This document shows positions 8,880 through 18,174 of a stretch of 64,000 nt of DNA, piece after piece. The position numbers and the translations under genes were made by a program. Location: NCBI GenBank assembly GCA_018660835.1, contig JABJJN010000020.1:248001-312000 (forward strand), given 5' to 3'. Below the pieces are notes generated by a model. That model was not told where the DNA came from, searched no databases, and was given only the letters and a program-made list of their open reading frames with translations. How positions within the stretch are numbered: position 1 is the first letter of the stretch; every line of letters starts with the position of its first letter. The stretch is from Gemmatimonadota bacterium. GTDB lineage: Bacteria > Latescibacterota > UBA2968 > UBA8231.

Positions 8880-9668
8880 ATGAAACACGATAAGTACACT
8901 GAGACGAATCGTCAGATGTGGAATCAGACAGCACCGGTACATGCCAATAGCTATGTGGATGAGTTGCTGCGTCAGATTGGTGCCCCGGACTATTCGACCT
9001 TTGATGATGTTGAACGCCAGCTGTTTTCACAGATTGGCCTGTCTGGCAAAACTGTGGCGCAACTTGCATGCAACAACGGCCGCGAACTCATCAGTGTGAA
9101 GAAGGCTGGTGCCGGACGCTGCGTTGGCTTCGATATCAGTGACGATTTCGTCGACCAGGGCCGACGACTCAGCGACGCGGCGGGTGTTGACGTCGAGTTT
9201 GTCCGCGCCAGCGTCTACGACATCTCCAGTGACTTCGATGCGAGCTTCGACCTGATTACCATCACCGTCGGCGTCTTGGGTTGGATGCCGAATATGGATG
9301 ACTTTTTCGGTGTCATCTCCCGCCTGATGGTGCCAGGCGGCGATCTGTTTGTCTACGAGATGCATCCCATCCTCGACATGTTTGACGCCGACAAGGGCCT
9401 TCAGATCGAGGATTCTTACTTCCGCCAGGAGCCCTTCTACACCGAAGCAGAACCTGACTACATGGATCCCAGCAATACGGTCGACGCCCCGTCTTACTGG
9501 TTCCACCACAAAGTGTCCGACATCCTGGGTGCCTGTATACGCAGCGGCCTGCAGCTGACCCACTTTGAAGAATACGCCCACGATCAATCCATGGTATACA
9601 GGGCCTTCCAGGACCTGGAGAAGAAACCACCCCTCTCCTATTCCTTGATCGCCAACAAGACGAAGTAG
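8880..9668 (+). CDS. Class I SAM-dependent methyltransferase
   Basis: 262 residues. Motif I is LACNNGRELISVKKAG (about residues 61-76), unusual in having C-N-N in place of the common G-C-G, followed by CVGFDISDDFV (acidic residue for SAM ribose). Methyltransf_25-like core with MVPGGDLFVYEMHP (about residues 150-163). The C-terminal YRAFQDLEKKPPLSYSLIANK fits small-molecule methyltransferases. Substrate unknown. Its stop overlaps the ribosome-binding site of the downstream YejA-like gene, so the two are probably co-transcribed. Confidence 0.8.
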   Translation: MKHDKYTETNRQMWNQTAPVHANSYVDELLRQIGAPDYSTFDDVERQLFSQIGLSGKTVAQLACNNGRELISVKKAGAGRCVGFDISDDFVDQGRRLSDAAGVDVEFVRASVYDISSDFDASFDLITITVGVLGWMPNMDDFFGVISRLMVPGGDLFVYEMHPILDMFDADKGLQIEDSYFRQEPFYTEAEPDYMDPSNTVDAPSYWFHHKVSDILGACIRSGLQLTHFEEYAHDQSMVYRAFQDLEKKPPLSYSLIANKTK

Positions 9669-9680
9669 GAACCGACGATC

Positions 9681-11558
9681 ATTTCATTCCAACAGATCCT
9701 GCGTGCGGTTGTATCGACCGTCGCCATCACCCTGACGAGTCTGAGCGCCCAATCTGCTCCGGCTTCATGGGTCTCCGTCATTCCCGACACCGTCGACGGT
9801 GTCGCCGTGCATCGCAGCCACGCCCTCGGTATCCACGGTGCAGTGAAGTATCCCTCTGACTTCGAAGGGTTTGATTACACGAGTGCCGAAGCCATCAAAG
9901 GCGGCAGCGTACGACTACCATCACTGGGGACCTTCGACAGTCTCAATCCCTTCATCATCAAAGGTGTTGCCGCTGCGGGGTCTGGAAGCTTCATCCACGC
10001 GCGGCTCTGCACGAAGGCGCAGGACGAGCCCTTATCCGAATATGCCCTCGTAGCGCAGACCATTCTGTTTCCCGAGAATCGCGCCTGGGTTGCCTTCGAA
10101 CTGCGTCCTGAGGCGCGCTTCTCAGATGGCGAACCGATACGCGCCGACGATGTCGTCTATTCCTTCGATCTGTTCACGAAGAAGGGCGCCCCGTTCTATC
10201 GCAGCTTCTATGCCGACGTCGACTCCGTGTATGCCGTCGATTCCCTCACGGTGCGCTTCGACTTTTCCGGCACGACAAATCGTGAGTTACCACTGATCAT
10301 CGGTCAGTTGCGCGTCTTGCCCAAGCATTACTGGGAGCAGCACGACTTCACTAAGACCACGTTGGAACCACCCGTCGGCAGCGGCCCCTATCGCATGACG
10401 AATGTCGATCCAGGCCGCTCCATCACCTACGAGCGCATACACAACCACTGGTCAGAACCACTGGCGGTGATGCGTGGTCGCTACAACTACGACCGGATCA
10501 CGTACGACTACTATCGCGACAACACGGTCTCCCTCGAGGCCTTCAAGGCGGGGGAGTATGACTTTCGTGGTGTCGGCAGTGCCCGTGAGTGGGCGACATC
10601 CTACGATCACCCTGCCATCGACGATGGTCGACTCGTGAAGAATGCCATTCAGCATGAGATGATCCGTGGCATGGGCGGCTTCATCTTCAACACGCGCAAG
10701 AGCAAGTTTGCCGATCCCCGCGTGCGACGAGCCCTGGCCCTGGCCTTCGACTTCGAGTGGACGAATGCGACCCTGTTCTATGGTGCCTATGTCAGAACGG
10801 CCAGCTACTTCGCCAACTCTGAATTGGCTTCGAGGGGTCAGGCGAATGGTCGCGTTCGTGAGATTCTCGAGGAGTATCGTGGCCAACTACCCGAAGACGT
10901 CTTCGGCGTCAGCTACCATGCGCCCAGCACCGATGGTGATGGCAACCTGCGCGCGAATCTGCGCCAGGCACGGCGCGCCCTGCTGCAGGCTGGGTGGGAG
11001 ATTCAGGACGGCAAGTTGCGACACGTCGACTCAGGTGAAGTGATGGAGATCGAATTTCTCCTGTCGTCGCCGTCCTATGAGCGCGTCATCGGTCCCATGC
11101 GTCTGCATCTGCAGCGTCTGGGAATCGACGCCCACATCCGCACCGTCGACGCCTCACAATACACCAATCGTGTACAGGGCTTCGACTACGATATCATTGT
11201 TTCGACGTGGAATCAGTATCTGAGCCCTGGCAACGAACAACGCAACTATTGGTCGTCCGCAGCCGCCAGTGCCACGGGGAGTCGCAACTATGCGGGCATC
11301 CGTGACCCCGTGGTCGATGACCTGGTCGAGCGTCTGATTGCTGCGCAGGCACGCCATGAGCAAGTCTCCGTCGCCCGTGCCCTCGACCGCGTTCTCGCCT
11401 TCAGCTACTACATCATCCCCCACTGGCACATGGCAGAGCATCGCCTCGTCTACTGGAACCGCTTCTCCCGACCGGCGCAGACACCCCTGATCAGTCTCGG
11501 CTTCATCGACACGTGGTGGATCGACCCTGCGAAAGACAAGGCGCTCCAGGGCGCCTAA
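9681..11558 (+). CDS. yejA: YejA-like oligopeptide-binding protein (SBP family 5)
   Basis: Periplasmic substrate-binding protein for a Yej-type oligopeptide (microcin C-type) ABC importer. HALGIHGAVKYPSDF, FDYTSAEAIKGG and FDSLNPF match the YejA N-terminal signature, and SBP_bac_5 features continue to the C-terminus. A standard start exists only at GTG 9807, which would cut off the export signal. In the same frame a clear signal peptide (about 9684-9755: ILRAVVSTVAITLTSLSAQS) begins right after the upstream stop, with AGGAA at 9667-9671 placed 9 bases before ATT 9681 (or 6 before ATC 9678). I therefore take ATT 9681, giving about 625 residues, near the family's usual length. The permease and ATPase genes are 32 kb away. 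Confidence 0.85.
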   Translation: MSFQQILRAVVSTVAITLTSLSAQSAPASWVSVIPDTVDGVAVHRSHALGIHGAVKYPSDFEGFDYTSAEAIKGGSVRLPSLGTFDSLNPFIIKGVAAAGSGSFIHARLCTKAQDEPLSEYALVAQTILFPENRAWVAFELRPEARFSDGEPIRADDVVYSFDLFTKKGAPFYRSFYADVDSVYAVDSLTVRFDFSGTTNRELPLIIGQLRVLPKHYWEQHDFTKTTLEPPVGSGPYRMTNVDPGRSITYERIHNHWSEPLAVMRGRYNYDRITYDYYRDNTVSLEAFKAGEYDFRGVGSAREWATSYDHPAIDDGRLVKNAIQHEMIRGMGGFIFNTRKSKFADPRVRRALALAFDFEWTNATLFYGAYVRTASYFANSELASRGQANGRVREILEEYRGQLPEDVFGVSYHAPSTDGDGNLRANLRQARRALLQAGWEIQDGKLRHVDSGEVMEIEFLLSSPSYERVIGPMRLHLQRLGIDAHIRTVDASQYTNRVQGFDYDIIVSTWNQYLSPGNEQRNYWSSAAASATGSRNYAGIRDPVVDDLVERLIAAQARHEQVSVARALDRVLAFSYYIIPHWHMAEHRLVYWNRFSRPAQTPLISLGFIDTWWIDPAKDKALQGA

Positions 11559-12601
11559 CGCCAGTTCGGCGCGACCTGATCGATGAACAGACGCATCCCT
11601 GTTTCATCGGGCGCATCGAGAAACCATAACATGAAGTGGGATACACCCAACTCGACGTAAGGTTCGATCTGTGCCTGCACTTGTTCTGCCGTCCCAACAA
11701 AGCTCGATTGCCGCAGCGACGCCGGTAGATCTTCGGTCTCTCCGGCGGCGAAAGCAGCCACGTCTGCGGCGATGGTTTGACCCGGTTGATGCGTCTTTGC
11801 CAGATCGATCATCCACTGCATTCGCTCGCGCAGCGCTGGCAGATCTTCCGCAACGAGGATCTGCATCTCCAGACTGATCGTCAGCTCTGCCGGATCTCGA
11901 TCTACCTGCTTACACGCTGCACGCAATGCGTCGAGCCGCCGTGCCATCTCTTCCAGCGTCGCCGGACAGCTGTTCCAGCCCTGGGCGTATCGTGCCACCG
12001 CGTCGAGCATATCCGGATTGGCCTCGCCAAGCCAGATCGGTGGATGCGGATCTTGCAGCGGTTTCGGTTCACAGACTGCACCGCGCAATTCATAGTGAGC
12101 GCTGGTGAAGTCGACGGGGCCTGTTTGTGTCCACAGCGCATGGGTCAGCTGCAATTCTTCTACCAGATGCGCGATGCGAGCTTCTACAGGTTCTGCCCAT
12201 GGCAAACCGTAGGCGTCGAATTCTGCGGCACGATTCCCCCCATCGACAAAGTGAATCAGTCGCCCACCCGACAGCTGGTCCAGAGTGGCCGTCATCTTCG
12301 CCGTCATCGACGGATGTCGCAGGAAATGCGCCATGTGAATCATGCCCAGCTGCGCCTGGGTCGTGCCCCCGGCCAACACACTCAGCGTCGTCCATCCCTC
12401 CAGAATGGCATCGTCGCGACCGAGAAACAGATGATCTGCCACCCACAACGAATCATAACCCAGTTGATCGGCTGTGACGCCGAGGCCGAGAGTTGTTGCC
12501 GCATCGAGTCGCTCATAACTCGGTGTGCGGAACATCGGTGCCCCTGGTGCAGCGAAAATGGGCAGGCAGAAGCCGAATTTGGTGGAAGACGTATTGGCCA
12601 T
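11555..12601 (-). CDS. LLM-class flavin-dependent oxidoreductase
   Basis: 348-residue bacterial-luciferase-like (F420/FMN-dependent TIM barrel) oxidoreductase. Family signs: LGLGVTADQLGYDSLWVADHLF near the N-terminus, the YEL region, PPIWLGEANPDMLDAVARYAQGWN (about residues 160-183) and a C-terminal SFVGTAEQVQAQIEPYVELGVSHFMLWF. The start is ATG 12601, which overlaps the upstream gene's TGA (TGATG), so translation is probably coupled to the MR/MLE enzyme. A longer reading from 12625 lies inside that gene. The gene ends convergently with yejA, overlapping four bases. Cofactor and substrate unknown. Confidence 0.85.
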   Translation of the reverse strand: MANTSSTKFGFCLPIFAAPGAPMFRTPSYERLDAATTLGLGVTADQLGYDSLWVADHLFLGRDDAILEGWTTLSVLAGGTTQAQLGMIHMAHFLRHPSMTAKMTATLDQLSGGRLIHFVDGGNRAAEFDAYGLPWAEPVEARIAHLVEELQLTHALWTQTGPVDFTSAHYELRGAVCEPKPLQDPHPPIWLGEANPDMLDAVARYAQGWNSCPATLEEMARRLDALRAACKQVDRDPAELTISLEMQILVAEDLPALRERMQWMIDLAKTHQPGQTIAADVAAFAAGETEDLPASLRQSSFVGTAEQVQAQIEPYVELGVSHFMLWFLDAPDETGMRLFIDQVAPNWR

Positions 12602-13794
12602 CACTGCTCTTCGTGGTATTGCCAACCCTGATCAGGTGGCAGAAGGAATTCGTCAATGAGATCATCGGGCAGTTCCACACCGATACCCGGCGCTGTCGGC
12701 AATTCGATGACGCCGTCCACGGCGTGAGGGCTCACCTGCTGCAACGCCTGTCGCAGGGGTGAAGCAAAGACTTCCGCTGGCGCCGACTCGATGTAGGGAG
12801 TAATCGGTGAGACCGCCGCCAGATGTACCGTCGCCGCACCCAGCACGTGGGTCGACCAATTGCCGGGACAGACAATGGCCCCACGAGCGTGTGCAAGTTC
12901 GACGATCCGCATCGCCTCCGTCAGTCCGCCGCAGGTCGTCATGTAGGGCTGCATGACGAGCATGCCGCCACGATCCATGAAGTCGAGGAACTCCCATCGC
13001 GTCACCGCATGCTCGCCGGCAGCCAGGCGCAGCGGCGTCTGCGCCGCCAACTGGGCGTACGCATCCATACGATCCACGGGGAAGGGTGTCTCAAAGAAAT
13101 AGATGTCGAATTCTTCCAAGCGCTTCAGCGTCGACACGGCGGTGCCCACATCATTCCACAGATACCCCACATCGACACTGAGCATCGGCTCGGGGCCAAG
13201 CACCTCGCGCGTGCGGCGCGTGAGTTCGACGATCGTATCCGATGTTTGCTGCATGGGTTCGATCTTGAAGGCCCGATAGCCAAGGTCTCGCAGAGCAACG
13301 ACACGCTCCACCTGCTCACGCAGCACACTGGCCGGATCCCAACGATCGGAAATGATCGTGCAGTAGGGAATGATCTGCGCTGGATCGCTCCCTTCAACAA
13401 TCTGGTGGCGTGTCCGCTCGTTGCCACCCAGCAATTGCCATACGGGGCGCTCCATCATCTTGCCATACAGATCCCATAGAGCCACATCGACTGCACCGAG
13501 ACAGATGATCACCCATCCTCTTCGATTGCCGTGCAGCATACTGTTGTAGAGCCGATTCCACAGTCGCTGCGGTGGACAAGGGTCCTCGCCAAGCAACATC
13601 CGACCGAAGAGTGACTCGGGACCATCCAACACGGCGCGCGCCACACCGGGTGGCACAACAAAAATCTCGGAGATCCCTGTGTACCCCGTATCCGTGTGGA
13701 TGCGCAAAAAAGCCAGACCGTGGACACGTGCTCCGTCATTTGGCGCCTCGGCGGGGTCGCCGAGGACGAATATCTCTGTCTTCGTAATCTTCAC
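12601..13794 (-). CDS. Mandelate racemase/muconate lactonizing enzyme family protein
   Basis: 397-residue enolase-superfamily enzyme. Metal ligands visible: Asp in LSVDVGYLWN, Glu in YFFETPF, Glu in LAAGEHAVTRWEF; a catalytic-site Lys lies in YRAFKIEP (K-x-E rather than the K-x-K of mandelate racemase), and a His follows in NWSTHV. The chosen start is GTG 13794 (reading MKITKTEIFVLGD), preceded by GGGAA with 7-base spacing; a GTG at 13845 would add 17 atypical residues. Probably a sugar-acid dehydratase or epimerase acting on a carboxylate; substrate not assignable by sight. First gene of a two-gene unit with the LLM oxidoreductase. Confidence 0.83.
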   Translation of the reverse strand: MKITKTEIFVLGDPAEAPNDGARVHGLAFLRIHTDTGYTGISEIFVVPPGVARAVLDGPESLFGRMLLGEDPCPPQRLWNRLYNSMLHGNRRGWVIICLGAVDVALWDLYGKMMERPVWQLLGGNERTRHQIVEGSDPAQIIPYCTIISDRWDPASVLREQVERVVALRDLGYRAFKIEPMQQTSDTIVELTRRTREVLGPEPMLSVDVGYLWNDVGTAVSTLKRLEEFDIYFFETPFPVDRMDAYAQLAAQTPLRLAAGEHAVTRWEFLDFMDRGGMLVMQPYMTTCGGLTEAMRIVELAHARGAIVCPGNWSTHVLGAATVHLAAVSPITPYIESAPAEVFASPLRQALQQVSPHAVDGVIELPTAPGIGVELPDDLIDEFLLPPDQGWQYHEEQ

Positions 13795-13984
13795 AGTTTG
13801 TTCCCTGATATATTCCTGTTCCTCAATGCCACAGAGGGGCAACACACGTTGGATCCGCTTCGGGCGTCAAGCGATCTGACTCGCGCCGGGATCGCTGCCA
13901 CCCTTATTTGTGGTTTGACACCCACCCTCGTGGCTAGCACTGCCGCGTCACCGACCCGCTAAAGCAAGGACTTGGAGAACGTAG

Positions 13985-14923
13985 ATGTCAGACCAGACGC
14001 GTGAAGTAGTCACGGTCCTCGGCGCCATCGATCCGGCCGAGATGGGGATCACTCAGACCCACGAACACCTGGTCCTCGACGCGATGGACCACTACGGCGG
14101 CTATGGCTTCGTCATCGATGACGAAGAACTCGTCGTCGAGGAATTGGGCGCATTCACACGCGCCGGTGGACGCACGATCTGCGACGTCACTGTCGATGAA
14201 ATCGGACGCAATCCTGCAGCCCTGGCGCGTATCTCAGCAGCAGCCAATGTGCATGTCGTGATGGGCGCTGGATGGTACCGTGAATTCGGCTACCCGCCGG
14301 AAATCGAAACGCACACGAGCAATCAACTCGCTGACATCCTCGTGCGTGACATCGAGACAGGCGTCGGCGACAGTGGCATTCGCGCCGGCTTCATTGGCGA
14401 GATCGGCACGGGGCGACATCACGTCAAACCCGCCGAGGAACGCGTCTTCCGCGCCGCCGCACTGGCACAGAATCAGACGGGCGTCGTCATCTCCACACAC
14501 ACGACGCGCTGGGGAACACTGGCCATGGAGCAGATCGCCATGCTCGAGGAGTTTGGTGCAGACCTGTCGAGGGTCATTATCGGCCATCTCGGTGACCGTC
14601 GTGGCGTGCATCATCTGCTGCCGATCGCTGAGCGCGGTGTCTATGTCGAAGTCGACAACATCGGCTATCTCGACTACCAGCCCGAGAGTGTGCGCGCCGA
14701 CAATGTAGCGGCTCTCGTACGTGAAGGTTTCGTCGATCAGGTGCTGCTCTCCGAAGACATCTGCATGCTCGACCACCTGAAAACCCTTGGCGGCAAAGGC
14801 TACGGCTATCTGCTGGAGATTTTTGTCCCCATGTTGCTGGAACGTGGTGTGGAGCAGACCGACATCGACAAGATGCTCATCACCAATCCAGCGCGCGTCT
14901 TCTCGCGTGAGAGACGCACCTAG
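13985..14923 (+). CDS. Phosphotriesterase-like (PTE family) metal-dependent hydrolase
   Basis: 312-residue amidohydrolase-superfamily TIM barrel. The metal motif H-x-H is THEH (H26, H28); a Glu in GEIGTG replaces the carbamylated Lys of true phosphotriesterase, as in PHP/lactonase-type members; THTT and IIGHLGD supply the two further His ligands, and LSEDICML the catalytic Asp. Such proteins usually hydrolyse lactones or related esters. GGAG lies about 10 bases before the ATG. Its stop TAG overlaps the next gene's GTG by one base, linking it to a BNR/sialidase-like protein. A sugar-lactone substrate would fit the neighbourhood but is inference. Confidence 0.85.
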   Translation: MSDQTREVVTVLGAIDPAEMGITQTHEHLVLDAMDHYGGYGFVIDDEELVVEELGAFTRAGGRTICDVTVDEIGRNPAALARISAAANVHVVMGAGWYREFGYPPEIETHTSNQLADILVRDIETGVGDSGIRAGFIGEIGTGRHHVKPAEERVFRAAALAQNQTGVVISTHTTRWGTLAMEQIAMLEEFGADLSRVIIGHLGDRRGVHHLLPIAERGVYVEVDNIGYLDYQPESVRADNVAALVREGFVDQVLLSEDICMLDHLKTLGGKGYGYLLEIFVPMLLERGVEQTDIDKMLITNPARVFSRERRT

Positions 14924-15924
14924 TGAACCTGGAGATCATAGAGCAGAGACTAATTACGGATACGTGCGCTCACAACGGGTTTCCGCGAGTCGTGCGTGCT
15001 GGCAATGGCGATCTACTCCTGTTTTATCGCATCGGCACAACCCACGCCTACGATGACTCTGTGATCGCCATGCATCGATCTCAAGATGAGGGTGGCAGCT
15101 GGAGTGACCACGAGATTCTGCGTCAGAGTGAAACTGACTTCAGCGCCCACAACCCCGTCGCCATCGTCACACGCGAGGGACGCATCATCCTGTGGTGCTC
15201 TCGATACGAATACACGGCGGGGCTCCGTCACCCATGCTGGTGGTCCACATCCGACGACGACGGCCACACGTGGTCAGCATGGTCAGTCTTCGACCCGTCA
15301 GCGGATCACAGCTGCTACTACATCACCGATGCGATTCACACATCCAGTGGTCTAATCGCAGGAGACGCGACCTTTCCACCTGGGGGCAAGGGCTCGTGCC
15401 ACACGAGAGTTCATTCTTCAACTGATGCGGGCGTGACCTGGGCGCCGCATGGCAATCTGACCTCTCCTGCCGCCAATGAGGGCGACGAGATCGGGCTCCT
15501 GGAAGTGGCACCCGACCAGATTCTCTGTATCCAGCGTGACCGCGCACGGCACGACACATTTCGCACCTGGTCTGCAGACGGTGGACGTACGTGGAGTGAG
15601 CGTGAGAATATCCGCCCCATGCTCGACTGCATTCTGCAGCGGCCCTTTCTCACACGACTCGACGAAGACGTCTGTCTGCTATCAGGCAGAGACTTCGGCC
15701 GCAAGCAGGTCGTCTGTTATCTGTCTAAGGACGCGGGGCAGAACTTCGGCAACCGGCTGGAACTCGATTCCCATCAAAGGGATGGTTCCTATACAAGCGT
15801 GGTCGAGCTCACGACGGGCGAATTCCTGATCGTCTGGTATTCCGACAGTCACACGGAGCCTCTGCGACCAGACATCAAGTCAGCGAAGCTGCACTACAAG
15901 GCTGCGTCTGAATCCAGCGGATAG
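14923..15924 (+). CDS. BNR-repeat sialidase-like protein
   Basis: 333-residue protein with four clear Asp-box motifs, SQDEGGSWS, SDDDGHTWS, STDAGVTWA and SADGGRTWS, spread across the length, as in six-bladed sialidase-type propellers. N-terminal NGFPRVVRAGNGDLLLFYRIG is the typical first blade. No signal peptide is visible, so it is probably cytoplasmic. Start GTG 14923 overlaps the preceding TAG by one base (TAGTG), so translation is likely coupled to the PTE-like hydrolase. Its last 31 bases overlap the convergent M81 gene. True sialidase activity is not established; neutral exo-glycosidase or binding roles are possible. Confidence 0.78.
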   Translation: MNLEIIEQRLITDTCAHNGFPRVVRAGNGDLLLFYRIGTTHAYDDSVIAMHRSQDEGGSWSDHEILRQSETDFSAHNPVAIVTREGRIILWCSRYEYTAGLRHPCWWSTSDDDGHTWSAWSVFDPSADHSCYYITDAIHTSSGLIAGDATFPPGGKGSCHTRVHSSTDAGVTWAPHGNLTSPAANEGDEIGLLEVAPDQILCIQRDRARHDTFRTWSADGGRTWSERENIRPMLDCILQRPFLTRLDEDVCLLSGRDFGRKQVVCYLSKDAGQNFGNRLELDSHQRDGSYTSVVELTTGEFLIVWYSDSHTEPLRPDIKSAKLHYKAASESSG

Positions 15925-17363
15925 ATCGGTCGTGGCAGGTGCTGCCACGTCAGATCCTCCAGATGTGACGTCGTCGCTCCCGGCGTATCCACGCGGATCA
16001 CCTGATCGATCCATTCGTTGTAGAACTGCCAGTTGCTCGCCGTCTTCACCACCACCATGCGCGCCTCGGCGACATCGATGCCGAAGTGCTCATAGACGGA
16101 TGGATGATTCCCACCGATACCACGTTTCTCGCCCACCACGAGACGTATGTTGCCGATCTCCAACAACGCTGCCTGGCCCATATCGTAGGATTTGAAGCCG
16201 AGCAGGGTCACGTCCTGGCGTCCACCGCCGATGGCGGCAACCGTCGCCGTCACCTGAGTTGGTGTGCCAAAATTCGGGTCGAGTTTGCCACCGATCATCG
16301 TCGTCAGCGTGCCACCAACACCGGTCGCGATCGCCGCTTGCACCGCCTCGGGATCGACGAGGGTCAGCAGCGCCATGTGCGGAATCTGTTGGCGAACCAT
16401 CTCTGCGAGCAGGGTTGAGCTGTCTCCTGTTGCCCCACCCCAGATGCTGTCGCCTGTGTCTGTGAGCACCACAAGGCCGCGATCGGCTTCTACTGCTCGA
16501 CGGACGGCTGCCTCTGGAGTGATACTGTCGAGACGACAGAAGTCTTCGCGCAGGGCCCAGGCTTTCTCAGCCAGTTCCTGCGTCAGCGCCTGAGCCAGTG
16601 GCTCGTCACCCTCTGTGACGACGGCAACGGCCCAACCTCCCTCGGGCACGTCGAGCCACGGCTGCATGGGCAGCGTCGACGCCGACATCACACCAGGACG
16701 GGACTCCATCTCCCGCGCCAGATCAAACCACTGTTTCATCGGTCCTGCCGCGGTGAGAAACTGCTCCTGATGCGTGATCAGCGGGATCTTCTGCCACGCC
16801 ATGGCGGGCTTCACGCCGTCTCGTACAATGCTCAGTAGAAGTTGCGCTGCGAGCTGTCCTGTCTCGAACTGGTCGTGGGGTTGCGTGCGATGCGCCACGA
16901 GGGCATCGGTACGATCAACCATGGCCTGTGTGAGATTGGCATGATGATCGAGAGACGCGACCAGCGGCATGTCGTCACCGATCACGCCGCGCACCACGTC
17001 GAGGAGATACCCCTCAGTGTCATGCACGCCCTCTGCTACGGCGGCACCGTGCAGGGCGAAATACATGGCATCGAAGGACTCCAGCTGCTGCAGGCCAGCG
17101 ACGAGCTTCTCCTCGAAATAGGTCAGGGTCTCTCGCGTCAGCGGGCCACTGGCACCGGCCCAGCCATGGACAATCGGCAGGGGTGTCCAGTCAACGTGGG
17201 CATTCATCGTTTGCAGAAATCCGCCGATGGAACCCACATCCTGACACTTCTCCAGGATCTGCTGGCCCTCAAACAGTCCGTAGAGTTCGAAGGTTTCCAG
17301 CGTCGTTTGCACGGGACTGAAACTGCTCGTCTCCTGCCCATACGAGGCAATCGCGATTCTCAT
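15894..17363 (-). CDS. M81 family (MlrC-like) metallopeptidase-type protein
   Basis: 489-residue protein of the MlrC family (DUF1485 N-terminal plus MlrC C-terminal domains), named for the microcystin-degradation gene mlrC. Features: QETSSFSP near the N-terminus, SLDHHANLTQAMV (about residues 160-172) with metal-ligand-like His and Asp, AHRTQPHDQFETG, and the C-terminal VLTDTGDSIWGGATGDSS and IGGKLD-like segments. The start is ATG 17363 (MRIAIASYGQET); a longer reading to 17399 overlaps the upstream gene. Natural substrates of most M81 proteins are unknown; a role on small peptides or amides is possible. It follows an epimerase gene by 13 bases. Confidence 0.83.
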   Translation of the reverse strand: MRIAIASYGQETSSFSPVQTTLETFELYGLFEGQQILEKCQDVGSIGGFLQTMNAHVDWTPLPIVHGWAGASGPLTRETLTYFEEKLVAGLQQLESFDAMYFALHGAAVAEGVHDTEGYLLDVVRGVIGDDMPLVASLDHHANLTQAMVDRTDALVAHRTQPHDQFETGQLAAQLLLSIVRDGVKPAMAWQKIPLITHQEQFLTAAGPMKQWFDLAREMESRPGVMSASTLPMQPWLDVPEGGWAVAVVTEGDEPLAQALTQELAEKAWALREDFCRLDSITPEAAVRRAVEADRGLVVLTDTGDSIWGGATGDSSTLLAEMVRQQIPHMALLTLVDPEAVQAAIATGVGGTLTTMIGGKLDPNFGTPTQVTATVAAIGGGRQDVTLLGFKSYDMGQAALLEIGNIRLVVGEKRGIGGNHPSVYEHFGIDVAEARMVVVKTASNWQFYNEWIDQVIRVDTPGATTSHLEDLTWQHLPRPIYPLDSDAAL

Positions 17364-17376
17364 GGTTTCACAGTTC

Positions 17377-18108
17377 TCACGGTTTCTGTTGCGGGTCAAA
17401 ACGATGTGCAGGTTTCCAGTTCAGCCGCTCTTCGGTCCAGGCGACATCCGTGCGTTCATAAGCTTCATCCGTCGCCATCACATAGAAACACTCGAAGCCG
17501 ATATCCTTGGCTTCCAGAGCGCGCACAAGACTCGATGCAACATCGCGACAGTCGATGGTCCCCCACGAATAGCTGTTCACAGGTTTGCCGTCCGTCGTCA
17601 CCATGCGCTGGGTATCGATGATGCTCCAGGGTCGGATACAGGCGATGGACATGCCATGCTGCTCGTGGAAGCTGCGCGCCATCTCCTCTTGCAGCAACTT
17701 GGACAGCGCGTAGCCCGGAGGTGCCTTCAGGGGATACAGATCGTGTGTGTAACGAGTATCCTCGTGCGGATATCCAGTATGCACGGCGCCTGACGACGTG
17801 TGAACGAATTGTCGTATGCCACTGCGATGTGCCGCTTCCAGCAGATTGTAGAGACCACTCACATTGATGGTGAATCCCGGGCCATTGTCTGCATAGGACT
17901 GATTGGGCGCCATAATCGTATTGACGACCGCATCGTGTCCCGCCATCACTTCCAGCAGGCGCTTAAAATCGAGAACATCGCCCTCGACTGCATCGGGCAC
18001 GCCGTCGACAGGACGAATGTCCAGGGCCGTCACGTCGTGGTCTTCGGCAAGTTGATCGTAGGCAGGGCGACCGACAAGGCCGGCCGCTCCCGTGAGCAAG
18101 ACTCTCAT
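17377..18108 (-). CDS. NAD(P)-dependent epimerase/dehydratase (extended SDR)
   Basis: 243 residues, short for an extended SDR. It has GAAGLVG (residues 7-13) for NAD binding, acidic residues after beta-2 (ALDIRPVDG), VHTSSGAVHTG for the catalytic Ser/Thr region, and YALSK (Y-x3-K) around residue 140. This fits nucleotide-sugar epimerase-like or uronate-dehydrogenase-like proteins; UDH-type is attractive given the sugar-acid genes around but is not proven. Gene order places it upstream of the M81 gene in one minus-strand unit. Confidence 0.82.
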   Translation of the reverse strand: MRVLLTGAAGLVGRPAYDQLAEDHDVTALDIRPVDGVPDAVEGDVLDFKRLLEVMAGHDAVVNTIMAPNQSYADNGPGFTINVSGLYNLLEAAHRSGIRQFVHTSSGAVHTGYPHEDTRYTHDLYPLKAPPGYALSKLLQEEMARSFHEQHGMSIACIRPWSIIDTQRMVTTDGKPVNSYSWGTIDCRDVASSLVRALEAKDIGFECFYVMATDEAYERTDVAWTEERLNWKPAHRFDPQQKP

Positions 18109-18174
18109 GCGTGTGTTGTTCCTTCGTTGGATTCACGTGTTCGGATGTTCGCAGAAGCTGACGGATCGCCATCG

